Shown here: positions 37,901 through 51,628 of the stretch, piece after piece
Numbering within the stretch: position 1 is the first letter of the stretch
How the letters are laid out: each line of letters opens with the position of its first letter
NCBI GenBank assembly: GCA_028015205.1
Contig: CM051514.1
Coordinates: 31,202,150 to 31,266,149 of the forward strand
Source: Mytilisepta virgata
Taxonomy: Eukaryota; Mollusca; Bivalvia; Mytilida; Mytilidae
Reading direction: 5' to 3'
Length of the DNA stretch: 64,000 nucleotides
Program-made: the position numbers and the translations under genes
Notes under the pieces: model-generated
Seen by the model: the letters and a program-made list of their open reading frames with translations, nothing else
The model's database searches: none
What the model was told of the DNA's origin: nothing

Positions 37901-38394
37901 ATCCAATGCCGTAAAAGGGACACGACACTCCTACCCTTGCGGTTTTCTTCCTGAGAATTCACTTCAAAGTGCTTAAGTTTTCGATGTGTCTAATCCTGAT
38001 TCTGTCTGGTTTGACATATGTTTTGTTCTCCACTGGTTGTGTCTTTGTAGGATTAGTTTGCTAAGATTACTTAAAATGTTTTCAGAGAATCGCCTTTTCT
38101 TTGGATTTTGTTATTATACATATACTGCCCTCAGTTGAGGGTGGAAAGCCAGATAGAAATGTCTAAATTGGTTATTTCTAAGGAAGAATCAAATCGTCTT
38201 CCCTCAGATTACAAATACGGGGACTTGTCGTGGAACAGACACATATACATGTACAATGTGGCAGGGTTCATCATTGTTTTGTAAATATATATATAATTGT
38301 CTCCCTAAATGCTCGGTCAGTGAGTTAAGAAAGGCTGATATACAATAACCATGAAGAGGCTCCACGGAGCCTGAATCGGTCACCATAAGAAGAG

Positions 38395-38625
38395 CTTTAA
38401 AGATGAGTCCAATCAGAACAAATTATCTGCCCCTGGTAGCCATGTTGAATATCCAATCGGCACAAAAAATACCTTTTGTACAGAACCACTCATTTAAAAT
38501 TCCTGCCAAGTTTGATTCCATTTAGACTGGTGGTTTCAGAGAAGAAGATGTAAATGTTAAATGTTGACGGACGCAAAGTGATGGCAAAAGGTAACATGGC
38601 CTTTTAGGCCAGGTGAGCTAAAAAT
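38395..38625. repeat. End fragment of a TTTTAGCTCACCTG element
   Basis: Ends in GGCCTTTTAGGCCAGGTGAGCTAAAAA, the same terminus as at 58240, and contains CAAAGTGATGGCAAAAGG and TTCAGAGAAGAAGAT. Only one end is present. Confidence 0.65.
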
Positions 38626-38639
38626 CAGTCCTCAATTCA

Positions 38640-39975
38640 AAAATTACTTAATTTAATAAATTCGGTCATAAAACAAAATACTTTGTATAAAAAAGTACAT
38701 TACTCAAAACGAGAACAAAGTACCAACTGTAGATTTTAAAATTCAGAATTAATGACTTAATTCAAGACCATATATATATATATTATATATATATTAACAG
38801 AATGTATAGGTAGAACAATAGAAAAAAAATAAATACATGTAGCAATATATTACTGACAAATTAAGGCCAGGCAACTAATGGGTTAATTGATTATAATTAC
38901 CTGATTTTTTCGTGTCAGAAATGATTTTGTAGTGCTTGTAATTCACATGCACTTGTTTCTGTTTAAAAAACACCATATATCCTGGTATTTTTTTTAACAG
39001 AAACAAGTGTCCCGGTCTGTCTGACCTTAAACTGATTGAGTTTTTGTTGTTACACTAGTATTTTATTTTGCTGTGATACTTGTATGTTTGACTGTAGTTA
39101 AATGTGTGCTTATGTTTTTAGTTCTTATTTATTATTTGCATGTGATGTTTATTTGATATGTACTTGTCTCTTGCATGCATGTTTACAGTCGGTCTGCATG
39201 TTCTTTGTTATATGTATGTATTTTTCGACATTAAATAAAATTTACTTACTGTTGAAGTAATTTATTGGAGGATATCATGACAATCGCCTGGTTCAAAAGT
39301 GAATATTGTCTAGCCGACGTTGATGCAATACAGCAGAGTAATATTCAAAGCAGTACGGAGAATATTTCAAAATTACAGTCATATTTTAAATTTTTTTAAA
39401 TGTAAATTGTAATTTTAAGAACTGAATGCGTCATATTAGTAGTTTTATAGGGTTTTAAAAGTCTTGACCGTACACATACTTTTAGTATGAATTAAGCGCG
39501 TCACACAAAACGTGCTTCGGCTTTAACACTCCGATAAATCTACAAAAATTAACCATTAAGTACGCTTGTTTTAACACTTTTATTATTTTCACTCTCTAGA
39601 CTTTTGCAGATATTTCTCCCAAATTATCAATTTTGAAAACAAAAACAGAATGATGCATATTTTGATATTCTGTAAAACGTCATTATATATACATATCACG
39701 TATTCATTTCATATAAATTGTTTCAATCGTGATGTGAATAATAGGTTGATACCGTTTTCATTTGATTGTGCAATTCTGTATTTCAGATCATTTTTCATAC
39801 GTAAAAGGGACTCCGTAAAACTCTTTATCAATAACTGTGGTGAGTATTTTTTAATGAAACGTTAACAAATGTATTTATCCATGTTTTGATGTTAGTTAGT
39901 TAACCAACTACCCCAAACTTTTGTGACTTCTGAACATTCAATCTATATTATCATTGAACAGTAGTGACATGGTTC
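38640..39975. other. No gene seen; simple AT repeat
   Basis: AT-rich DNA. A TA-rich run lies at about 38771-38795, and AATAAA-like signals near 39232 could be the end of an old retroelement. A 44-base A-rich tract interrupted by C follows at 39979-40022. Confidence 0.45.
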
Positions 39976-40073
39976 ACAAAAAAAAAAAAAAAAAAAAAAC
40001 AAAAAAAAACAAAAAAAAAAAACATTCAACTTTACCTATAGTCTGGCATTTCTCTGACGTCAAATCGAATAGA

Positions 40074-40405
40074 TGATCGACCCGTGTGCGGAAGGTCACG
40101 GGTTAGATCCCCGGCCAGGTCATACCAAAAACATTAAAATTGGTATTTGCTGCTTCTCCGCCAAGCACGCGGCATTTAGGAGTAAGAGCAAAGACTGGTC
40201 GGCTCGGAGTCAGTATAATGTGTCCGAGTGAGGTGATATGTCTTACTGTGGACAGTTACCTCGTGAGCTAGCACATTAAAAATCCAACGTAGCGTGTCGG
40301 TCTAGTACAAAGCAGGGATCATATTCATTATCATATCAACATGTTCTCGTCCTGATATGCAGCTGGTTGCCACTGGACGTTAAACAATAATTCATCCATC
40401 CATCA
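40074..40405 (+). mobile_element. tRNA-derived SINE, head slightly truncated
   Basis: Begins within the tRNA-like head (GTGTGCGGAAGGTCACGGGTTAGATCCCCGG) and runs to the TGGACGTTAAACAATAATTCATCCATCC tail. An exact 14-base target-site duplication, TCAAATCGAATAGA, lies at 40060-40073 and 40406-40419. It inserted into another repeat (GAATAGAGAATAGAAACGGGGAATGTG) that also follows copy A at about 2205. Confidence 0.9.
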
Positions 40406-40682
40406 TCAAATCGAATAGAGAATAGAAACGGGGAATGTGTCAGAGATAACAACAACCCGACCAAAGAGCAGAAGACAGCCCAAGAGGTTCTTGACTTGGA
40501 TTCGCCTGTATTTCAGAGCCCACTCTATATATAATATATATTATATAACATGTATAAAACTTTGAAATTTTCCGACTCTCTTCCATTATTTGTTTGAATT
40601 TACATGGGTAGTTTTTATGTCATTCTAAAACTATAATTGATTGAAAAACAATTGTTATAAAAGGTGTTGTTTGCATCTGAAC

Positions 40683-42324
40683 ATGGTTGAAAACAAGGCC
40701 TACCGATATTTAGCGGAAGACAGTCGGACAGGTATTGGTATAAAAGAAGCCTCAAATGATTCTAAAATCCAGCATGGCGTGATACTTCAGATTAAAGGCA
40801 AAGATGTATTAACCATAAATGAAGTGAACCATCAGTCGAAAGGTATGTCAGTGTCTTTGAACAACAAAAAGTGTATCTTGTTTTATCATGTTTATAGCAT
40901 TCGGATTTTAGCATACTTCTGGCACATTTTATTTTTTTCCGGAAAAAGATGTATTAAATGTATACATTATTTTGCAAGAATTTTTATATGTGGTTTTAGC
41001 ATTTTAAATTAATACTTATATTTTCTTTAGAAAATTTAGTGACTAATTAATTTTAACCCGAGAGAAAAAAAAATCGAAAAATGACATCTCTAAATTAACA
41101 GTAAGACCCTTCATACAGAGATCTCCAAAATTAACTGTCCGACCGTACACACCGAGAAATCGTCAGAGTAACACCCCCCCCCCCCCCCCCCCCCCTTTCC
41201 TTTGTAATAAGAAATTTAATTGTGGTGACTCTCAAATTTTCAAATTGACCCCCTGATTGGGTGAATTGTAACTTTTACTATGAATATTGACATAGTATCA
41301 GTATACGTAAATATTGATAGTTTAAAATCAATATTTATTTATATTTACTACACAGATTCCAAACGTACACGGGATACGGAAAAAAATAATTTCCGTGTTA
41401 GCGTTTGGTTTTGTGTTTTAGAATTTATGTTTACATTTCGCTATCCGAGTGGAATTCCAACCAGCTACCGGTAAGTAAATCAATTGAATGAATTATCAGT
41501 CTATATTTAGTATAGTTTCTTTTTACTTGTCTTGTCGTAATTATAATTTTTCGATAATAACTCCGATTGTCAGCTTATATTTACATAACTAATATACAAG
41601 CACGGGTGTCCGAAAAAGATGGAATAGCTTTTCGTGTATCCCATCAACAGGAAATTTCACCACTGTTTTTCTTAATTAGTGTGTGAAAATTGTATGTTAT
41701 AATGTTTTATATATCTATCGATTTGAGAGACAGTAAGATTGCCATGGTTAAAGATGTCAGAAATTTTATATTTCCTCTCTATCAACCCCTTCTCTCCCTA
41801 TGTCGAGCCCTTGAATAGGGCCTTGATTAGGCTTGAATAAAGCATAATTTATAGTATATCGCACATGCACCTTTTGTCAATTTTTTCACCAGTCATTTAT
41901 ATCAAAAGTCAAATATCCAGATTTCGTCCACTGACACAGTATATGGGAAATGGATTTAGTTTGTTGCAGTTGCATCCCACTGCCCCCCCCCCCCCTTTCT
42001 TTTTTTTCTACACCCCACTATTAATTCATTTTGAAAATTTTTTATTGTTTCTGTTATGCTATAGTATAATATGGTATTGCGTTTATTTCTTTCATGAAAT
42101 GATGGCAAAAGCAATTGACAATGAAGGTTGTGGGGTGTTGCAGAGAAAAGGGGGATGCAACCGGTCTTAAAAGAGCAATCCGAGAAATACATGTAAAAGC
42201 TCAAGAAACGAAAAACAAAAACAAAAAAATCGGCGCAAATCCCCAAGGTCCGAGTTGTCCGAAAATATTTAGTACGTATATTATCGATACGTTGGAGTCG
42301 TTTCAGATTTTAATTTTTAACTGA
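40683..42324 (+). CDS. Candidate three-exon gene, product unknown
   Basis: A splice model links 40683-40842, 41356-41470 and 42144-42324. Donors are AAAG/GTATGT and ACCG/GTAAGT; acceptors are TTTACTACACAG and GTGTTGCAG. Phases 1 and 2 agree and the sum is 151 residues with no internal stop. Exon 1 starts MVENKAYRYLAEDSRTGIGI. Exon 2 contains a hydrophobic run (VSVWFCVLEFMFTF) that could be a membrane segment. Exon 3 is basic (GLKRAIREIHVKAQETKNKN). I recognise no family. Poly-C tracts lie in both introns (41174-41195 and about 41984). The last acceptor has a weak pyrimidine tract, and a spurious join cannot be excluded. Confidence 0.4.
41174..41195. repeat. Poly-C tract, 22 bases
   Basis: Uninterrupted C run in intron 1 of the candidate gene; it follows GAGTAACA. 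Confidence 0.9.
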
Positions 42325-42329
42325 TGTAA

Positions 42330-45300
42330 CGCAGTTGTAGCTGTATTGTTTAATCGACAGAATTGCGTAATTACATGTTATTAGCATCAGGGATAAAAGT
42401 CATTAAACTTTATTTTAACGAATGCTAAATAATCCAGGAAGTAATAAATTTATAGACAGTTCATGACCGAAAATGTTAAAAATAGTTTGATCATTCCATA
42501 AAGAAATGTATGGACCTAGACGTGTAAACTTCTCAGACAACACATTCGTCCTTTTCTTTCTTTCTTTCTTTCTTTGTTGTATCATCTGTCCCTCCATTAT
42601 CTGGAGAATCATCAGTCACTATTGTAGACAGCTGTTATACATGTATGTATTAAATCTGCTGAAGCAGGGGTTTGCACTGTATTAATGAAAAATTTAGCAT
42701 GAATATCACCATGCTGCTAATCAAGTTAATACGATATATATATCCACCACCAGATATGCACTAAAATATGTATCAATTCGCGAACCCACCACCTTAATAG
42801 CGCGGTTATAAGCCATAAGCTTACAATGTTTATAATACTATCCTTCACTCACTATCAGTTGTATTAACACTATCACCGCCACCGATAACAGCACTTATAT
42901 AATATATTTACATGTGTGTCTATTTTTAAATATTGATTCACAAAATTCTTAATGTTCATGTATCAAGCTGGTATCCTAAAATACCACTTCGGTTGAATCT
43001 AGTGTCACTATATATATAACCAACTATTTTGGTAAGGTCTGGAAAACAAATGTTCTCTATCAGTACTGCACACTCTGTTCTTTTCTCCAAGTTATATTGC
43101 AATTCTTAAAAGTTCATGAATTAAAATCTAAAATATTTTATACCCGCAGTTGACTATCACACTTATCGATTTTTCATCGTGAATACACTTTTTGGAAAGA
43201 TTGCAAATCGTTCCTATGGCATCGGTCTCCAAAACCGAAAGTGCGGGCTCTTCGACACCATTAGACATAAGTACATAAAATGTAGTTCCAATGATGACAT
43301 CATTTTTTAAATTACGAGTACTTTCTTGTTGATAATATCTGAACTAATATTTTAACTAACATAATCTTTGTTATTTACCGAAATTTCCCAGAAAATAAAA
43401 TGAATTTCCGACCATTATTTCGAAGACATGACGCGCAGCGGATGAATCTATCAAAACGAATCTACAGCTTTCCGTTACATTTCCACTGTGTGCATACATA
43501 GAATGCAATACATTCATAGTTTTTCTTTAAGATTATCGATTAATACAAAGTATTATGTTGCTTTTATAAATGTTAACGAATATTTTTTTAGGATTGACCG
43601 GGTCCCTTGCTTTCAAATTATGCATGTTTTGAACTTTCAGCAATTTTGTATGTTTACATTTTGGTCAGAGTAACGTGCTGTAGTCATTTAAGTTACTCAT
43701 TTGAATTGTTTATTATAAAAAAAAAATCAATCTGCCAAACCTCTGCTAAATTTCCGTTGACAATTATATATATCACAATTTCAAAACATTGACGAGGAAA
43801 TGGATCAAGAATTTAATAGTAGAATGGATATAGTTATTTTGGGAATCCAAAAATAACTCCAGGAATCCCCATACATGCGCATTGGAAAGGTGTAGAAAAA
43901 CTTCCATGTGCGTGATTCATATAATCGTTTATCCAGATAAACTTGGAAATTGGATTTTTTGGAGTTGAAATTTGAAAAGCAAGAATGAATCTTTAATCTT
44001 TTCTCTATATATAACATATTTGCTCAATCTGGAGGGCGATTCGGACGAAGAAGTAAAACTCAAATAAAAGTTTCATCAAAAGCGAAGTTGAAGTCGCCTG
44101 AACTCGTGTCAATAGCGAAGTTCGAGTTGACTATAAATTTAATTACTCTTCTGATCCAAATCGCGAATATGACAGCCGTTATTTCAAGGAAACTCCGACT
44201 AGTGAAAATAAAATCCATGCCGCCATTTTTTTCAATCAGTAATCACAGGGAAATAATCCAATAAGAAAAATATGGGTAAATTTACTCGAACCACGGTAAG
44301 TCGGACCGGAATAACAATAAATTAAAAACAATGAGAGAGATACTGGGAATAAAGTAATGATTCGATTTTATGAACTTCTTTATGTTGACTCTGTTGTACA
44401 CATCTTTAATCAAAGAATGAATCTTAATTTCTTAAAAAAAAAACATTAGAATAAGACTAGCTTTTCAAATAAAACATAATCAGTGCTGATTGGTGCTCTG
44501 GAATGTCACGTAATGACTTCTTCCTGTCTCCCTCCACTCCTTGTTAGCTTCAGAGAGAAAAGTCATTTCTCCCTGTCATCCTGAAGTAGGCTGAGCCCTG
44601 GTCCCAAATACATTAAAACTAACATTTTTGACACATTTCCATCCATTTTTTGAAAATACAGACATTTTGATTGTTTACCTTCTGTTCCATTCACGTATAA
44701 TAGGGCAGCGAGTTATCATCCGTTCTTGGGAACATTACTTTCAAATTAATTTATTGTCAAAATTAAATGTACATTTAATAATGTGACGATTATTTCTTAA
44801 ATGAACCCATTATTGGAGAAAAACCTTACGATTATCTGTTAACTCAGACATGCGTGTGAATCTAAATTGTTTAAGTCATGTCAAGTAAAATTACGATGCA
44901 ATAACAAATATTTTAGTAAAATTTATAACTTAAAACACATTGAACTCTTATTGAAAATTATATTCGTACATGTACCCCGGAATGTACATCAATTTTGAAT
45001 AAAAAAAAAAATACTCAATAGTTCAGGAAAAAAGGAATACATTCATTGTAATTGATCTCGCACAGCAGAGAAAAAAATGTGATAAATTTACATTTGAAAT
45101 TATACACAACTACAGTTGCGATCTTTCCATCATTTTGATTACATATATTGTCCGTTTGCTTAACTATACCCATAGAAACCCATCTCAATAAAAATCATTA
45201 TAAAAGAAATTACTTTTAAAATCTACAATCTGTATCAAGCTACTACCGTTGATGTATCAGGTAAAAAAATAATTGTATTGATTAATAATGAAATAATCTG

Positions 45301-46875
45301 TTAACCGCAAAATTTAGGTTATTAAAATTACGAAATACCAAAATTCTGGGGCTATAATTCCGCTTAATATGAAAAATTTAATTTAACAATTCATATGGTT
45401 ATCTCAGTCCAGGCAATTACTGAAAACTGTAATATTACATAAAAATGTAATATTACACAAATTTGTAATATTACTGTTTCTAGTAATACAATGATTTTTT
45501 TAAGGAAATAAGGGTTATCTCCCACTTGTTCATGTTGTTGCTACAAATGTATTACTTTTATTACAGGAAAAAAATAATTATTTCTGGTTTATTGTTCCTT
45601 TAAAAACTAATTGTGGTTAAAGTAATACAACAACAACAAAATCATTAAATTAATTTTTTTTTTTAATTAATGTCATTGTTAAACTTGATATTGAAAGCTA
45701 AAAAATAAAATAGATAATGCATAACATATTGACAATTAAATGAAAGATTTTCATTAATTTCCCGTCATATGTTCACTTTTAATTTTTTTGTTTGGTTTAT
45801 TTTTGGCAATTTACCCTAATTTTACAGAGGTTTCCCATAAATATTGCAAAATATCAAGAAGAAACACCCTTCACAATTTTAAAGAAATTTTTATGGGGAC
45901 TCTACCACAGAATCAGTTTTCATAAGAGCCTAATTGTTCATTAAAGACATATTATGTGGTTTATGTATCCTGCTATTTTAGGATTATTTGAATCTACCTG
46001 TAATTACATATTTGCTTTAAATAATTTTTTTTAGCCAAAACGTGGCATACCACTTCTTTCAAAAACTATACATTTCATTTTATAATGAAATGATGTAAAA
46101 AACAATAAGTTTTTTCAAACCAAATCTTATTCAATAGTAGAATTAAAACACTTATCTAATAACTGTATAAGAGCCAATGGTAGAGTTTTGTCTTGTAGCC
46201 AATCAGAGAACATAACGAGATAACTGATAGTTTTTTTCATAATACTAACTAATTTTCCTTCAAGTTTTGTATACATTTCTGTTATCAACATACTGATAAG
46301 ATGATGACAGAAAAATGATACAGACCTGCTAGACCATTGTTTAAATTCATTTTACACACAAATGTTTGCAGAATCAGCAAACGAAAACTTGACAATTTAT
46401 CTGAAATGAAAGATTTTGTTTTCTAAATTAATAGCCTTAAATGACACTTCTGGAATTTATTACTACATGTATGATGTGCCATGTGTAAGAGACCACCACC
46501 TACAATTTCTGCACTCTGTTATCAGGGTGAAATTCACATCTGTTGATAACTAAAAGACAAGATCAAATACAGAATATACTGGTAATTTATTTAAAGTTAA
46601 TTAAATTGTCAGGCTGTGCCCTCCTATTTAATGAACATGAGGTGAATTACCAATACTCTGTAAGTTTAGATAAACAGTTGTTCAGAAGCATATTATTATT
46701 GGAGAAGCAAATCAATACTGATTTTTTTCACCAAATATGTTTTGTGTTATGGGCTTTGTTAAAGTATGCCTTTGGTCAAATTATTTTATAAATAAATGCA
46801 ATGAAATAGTCAGACATTGACCTTGTCTAGGCATTTGCGAATAAAGATAAACAATTCTGTGGATTCTTGGTTTAT
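42330..46875. other. No firm gene; one possible first exon
   Basis: A CTTT microsatellite lies at about 42555-42576. At 44272-44295 an ATG followed by seven codons (MGKFTRTT) ends exactly at ACG/GTAAGTCGG, downstream of a CG-richer stretch (44030-44240); it could be the first exon of a plus-strand gene, but no second exon was found. Three GTAATATTAC palindromes lie at 45429-45474. Confidence 0.3.
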
Positions 46876-46877
46876 GA

Positions 46878-49800
46878 CTATTCATAATTTATTTCAACAA
46901 TTTCTAATTCTGACTGACTTTTGTATAAGTCGTCAATTTTGTTTTTATTGTCCACTGTCCATAACCGTCCATTTGCCAAGTTATGAACTCGAACTTTGCA
47001 GAGCATGGCATTGATATGTGCTATTGCAGAGTCTTCTTTACTTGGCCATTTAAAATTTTCACCACAAGGGTGCATATATTTTATTGAGGCCCAGTCCTTG
47101 TTGAATCCTTGGATGGCGGTCACCACTCCTGGGTACCATCGATCCTCAAATGCAATGGCATAATATGCATTTATTTCCCATGTTTCTGTATCTGGAAGAT
47201 TAAATGGGTAACTCGTTAATTCCATAAAGCGGGTGCTTTATTTGTAAATTTTCACATTTATTTCATATTCATTTTCTTCCTTTTCATGGTGTGTTATTTT
47301 ATACAATGATTAAATTATTAAGGATGTATTCTTCTGATGTTTCAGTCTCGTTGAAATCAAGTTCAGGAATTATTTCCAAAACATGTGTTACAAGTGGAAA
47401 ATATTAATGAATTCAAAAAATATTATAATCCAACTAAACTCTGCAAAAAAATTATGTACTTACAATAAGTAGTTTTGTAGTAATAAAAGTTTCAAATTTT
47501 ATAACCAATCTGGTCAGTGTTATCAGCCAAAATGTTGAGAAAATGGGTGAGGTTACAAAGAAATGATTTTACAAAAAATATGTACATCCCATATCAATAT
47601 TTTCTTTTTAAAATTCTTTAATATGTATTTTTTCAATCATTTATAACAAAGAAGTTGAAACTATATGCTCTTTGTTCTAAAAAAATGAGAAATTTACAAA
47701 ATTAACTGCATGGTCATTTTGACACGAAAAAACAACAAAATTTTATAAAAAATTCTTATATTAGCATGTACCTATAGTTTTTTTGAGATAAATTTATTCA
47801 GATTGGTCCACCTTATCTTTAGGGAAAGTATGAAAAAAAAGGAACTATTTTTTTCATGATGATAGCACAAAATGGGTAAAAATTGATGAAAAATGGGAAA
47901 ATTATCAAAACTCGGCTACTTTCAAATGACCGTAGCAACCATATGATTTTTTCTTCATGAATTAATTTCTTACAGTCATATAAACCCAAAAAATCAGGTT
48001 AAGAAAAAAGTTTAATACTAGAAATTTTTTGCTCCTCAGAGGTGTACATCCTTAAGTCTGTCAGTCATAACAATTAACTGGTTATTAATCTATTTGATTT
48101 GTTTATGTTAAATAATCATCTGTTACATTATCAGTTATATCTCATTGGTATCATGGTTGGTTGGAAATTTCTCTATATTTCATTTGTTATTGGTTAGTCA
48201 TCTTTATCATTTGTTTATTTTGATAATATTTCAATGACTGAAGAATATATTATTTAGAGAAGAAAATTTCATCAACTTGGATTTAACTTATTAAATCTAA
48301 ATCATCAGCTGAATGACATATAAATAGTTATTCATTAATACATGTGGGCTCACCTTCCTCTGTAGTAAGATCATTATTAATTTGGTTCTTTGTATTATCC
48401 TACAAAAAAAAATATGTATTTGATTTGATCTGAAATGGAACCCAAAATATTAAAGCTAAAAACTAATTACATGTAAACTTTTTTTTTTCAAATGTACACA
48501 AATGCATGTAAGAATAAGAGAATAAAAATTTTATTAACCAAATTAGAGCCCCAGGAGGGCATATTAACATAGAAACAATATTTTAATAAACATTTGCTGA
48601 ATAATAATGTATAATATAAACAAACTATACATGAACAGTGTATATATAGTTTACATTTGGAAAAATACAAGAATAGTACACTACTGTTATATATAATAAT
48701 GATCACTTACACTTGGGATGTCTTCTGATACAACCGGGTCAATGGGTACACAAGAAGGTTCTTGATCTTTATTCTTAGTATTTCTTCGCTTCTTTTTTTC
48801 TATCAAAAAATGTATTAAAGCACATTTGTAATTAAGTTAAATTTTTCATATGTTTTTCAGCGAAAGTGCTTTTATTTCTGTTGATTTTATAAAAATTATG
48901 TGATCTGACATAACTATCTTTCAGTGCACAACTAAATTGTCTGCAAAATTTATAAACTTTATAACTACTTAAAAAGGAAATAAGAAAAAATAATGTATGA
49001 AAGCATCTCTCAACAGTTTAACTATTGTTGTAATATGTTACAATAAAATGTTGTAAATTCCATGCTAAGTTATTAAGTAATATTTAGAACCAGTTATTAA
49101 AATTATTTATAGTAGTTTTCTAGGGAAACATGAATACCTGGGGCCTTAATGATTGGCAGTTCTTGATCATCTCTTTCTGTATCACCTATGAAAACAAACA
49201 TGTAAATTAATCCTTATCATGCCTGGAATCTGAGGAGGCTATATAAACTGTAAACCTTTCTATCTTCTATTCAGCTGTATTGCCTTGTGGTCTTTATACC
49301 TTCTAATTTGATGTGAATATTTGAAGGAGATTAAGAAGTAGCTATATATTGAGATCTTTTAATTCTATAGCACATACATGTATCTGATGTAGGAATTTAT
49401 ATAAAAAAAATCCTTTGTTTTCGGTAAATGTTTCTGTCTTTCAAACATTTATTTTTATCTGTTATTTTATTAAGTTCAATCTCTGCAAATGATTTTACCA
49501 AGCTATAGCTTTAGTTACATAATACCTTATAATAACTTAATGGTAAAACAAAAACTAGTAATTAAATGTACTTACCTGTACAATTGTAAACATGTAATGA
49601 TATCTATATCAATATATGCATTTTTTTAGCATTTAGTGTTTTAATGAATGAATCAATTTATAATAAAAAACTATTCATGAAATTAATAAAATATTACTTT
49701 TTTTTCTTCTAATTTTCATATTATTAATTTAAATCATAAATGACTAACATATTTTTGTTGGTCCTTTAAAATTTTACAATCCCCCCAGTCAAAGTGCATG

Positions 49801-51543
49801 TGGTATCAAATTATTTTAAGTACTTACTTAAATGAACCTGTTCTTCTTGATTATCTACAGATATATCTTGTGTTTCAACCTGAAGAAACAAATATATATA
49901 TATATGAAAATTAATTTGACAGAAACATAAGCAGTTGTCATTAAAATGTTAAAGTGTTAAACATCCAAATGCCGTCATTTGAAACAACTGTTAACAGGTC
50001 ATGTATACATAGTTTCTGGCAATATTCAAATGGCTTTCTTGCTCAAGTTCAGGTTGTTCCAGAAATAAATATATAGTCAGAAAGTACATTTGATTTTACC
50101 CTGACATGTATAAAATTTTAATTATTTCCATCTTTCTTAAATAATCGCTATTAATAAAATTTTAATAGAAGTGTCTTCTGACCCCAAACTACAATTCATT
50201 CTGAAACAGCGCTGTGCTTGAAAAACCCAATAGATATATCATCCTTTAAAGGAAAGAAAAATACAAAAAAAAAACAAAAAACTTTTCATTACCTCTGCAT
50301 CATATACTTCATCATTTTTGTTGAAATTTTCATTTGACTGGTTCTCATTTTGTTCCAAAGGCTCTGTATCTGAAAATAAGGAAAATGAAGTGTTATTTGA
50401 ACAGAGGCAAGTAGAAAAAGTACTTGCACTACTTCAATTCAATAATATTAAAGGCTTATTAACATATATGTAACAATTACTATTTTATCTCATTATCTTA
50501 AAAAGCTTATATTTTTAACAAACTTCTTAGATATGACACAAATACTTTTTACAATGGATTTTTTTCAAAATATTGAAATAAAATTCTTACCATCAATTAG
50601 CTTTCTTTTAGTTTTTTGTCCTGTTTCATCTTTTGAAGAACTGGCCTTATTAGTCTTTGCCCTTGACCTCTTTGGCTTCCGTTGGCCCTTGTCTATCTTC
50701 TTGTTTGTAGATTGTTGTGATTTTTTGCTTGGTGAGTTCAACTCTAAAGGGCAAAAATTTAACTTTAAAATGAAAAAAAAACTTTGAGTTGCTTGTAAAA
50801 TTTAATGTGCTATTAGAGTCAAACAGGTAAATCATTAAATTACATTAATATTGATTTTCCAGGAAAATTAATAGGCTTGCAATTTTAATGTTTTAGACAC
50901 AGGAGACCCTCCTCCAAAAAAGTATAAAGTCATTAAAGGATGGACATGCATGTTGAATTCAGTTACTGGATAATATCTTGGCTTTGATCAATATTCTGCA
51001 ACAAAATAATTTCTTAAACTTTTTTTTTCATATCTCCTATCATGTTTTTGGGGAAATATTTACAGAAATGTATTTTTGAAAGAATAGAGAAAAAATAATT
51101 ATATATTTTAATTTGAAACACAAACCTATAGAAAAGGAATTCTCCTGGTCTTCTGAAATGATAGTTGCTGTCTCCAGCATCTCTTTCTGTCTACTTGCAA
51201 TTTGTTTTGAAACACCTGGTCCACATGAGAGTTTAGAAGGTGTCAACATTTGAACAGGCACTGGCATATTATTTTTAACTCTTGGCAAATATCCCTCATG
51301 AATGTTGGAGATGCGCTTCATTTCCGCATTGCTTAAAAGAGGTTTTCCTTCTTTTAATCTTTGTAAAAATTCACCAGAGCCACAAAACTTTATTAATTGT
51401 CTCTCTTGGACATCATCTCTTACACAAAAAACCACAGACAAGTCTATAGTCTGAAGGTCTGCAAGTCTTTTAATTTGCTTTGTTATCTGTTTAATGGCGT
51501 TGGATTTTATACGCCGTTCATTGCTCCTTTGTGCATTAAACAT
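46878..51543 (-). CDS. Nuclear protein with C-terminal Tudor/SH3-like domain, eight exons
   Basis: Exons: 51543-51126 (the open frame extends to an AG at 51628), 50743-50591, 50369-50293, 49879-49828, 49185-49138, 48799-48711, 48399-48354 and 47191-46878. All seven junctions keep phase, giving 398 residues from the first ATG. Exon 1 is a charged, globular-looking segment (LADLQTIDLSVVFCVRDDV; FCGSGEFLQRLKEGKPLL). Exons 2 and 6 carry basic, nuclear-localisation-like stretches (KGQRKPKRSRAKTNK; KKKRRNTKNK). Exons 3-5 and 7 are short and acidic or asparagine-rich, probably disordered. The last exon (about 295-398) has YYAIAFEDRWYPGVVTAI and FKWPSKEDSAI, the pattern of Tudor-like barrels found at the ends of several animal transposon-related proteins. 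It lies 1.1 kb downstream of the RAG1-N-like frame, on the same strand. A TTAA element sits in its last intron. It may be a host gene or a partner ORF. If exon 1 is internal, 5' exons are missing. Confidence 0.75.
47322..48051. mobile_element. TTAA-flanked element in the last intron
   Basis: 730 bp bounded by TTAA at 47318-47321 and 48052-48055. The ends GGATGTATTCTTCTGATG and CTCAGAGGTGTACATCC are imperfect inverted repeats, sharing the GGATGT start of the MITEs at 18356 and 24649. Internal sequence is AT-rich with no coding frame. It probably belongs to a related non-autonomous family. Confidence 0.75.
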
Positions 51544-51628
51544 TTCATCATCAGAACAATGTTGTTTTTTTTTCCCAGGCTTTAGTTTAACTGTTTTTGT
51601 ATTATCACTTATAACTTCAGTTTCACAT

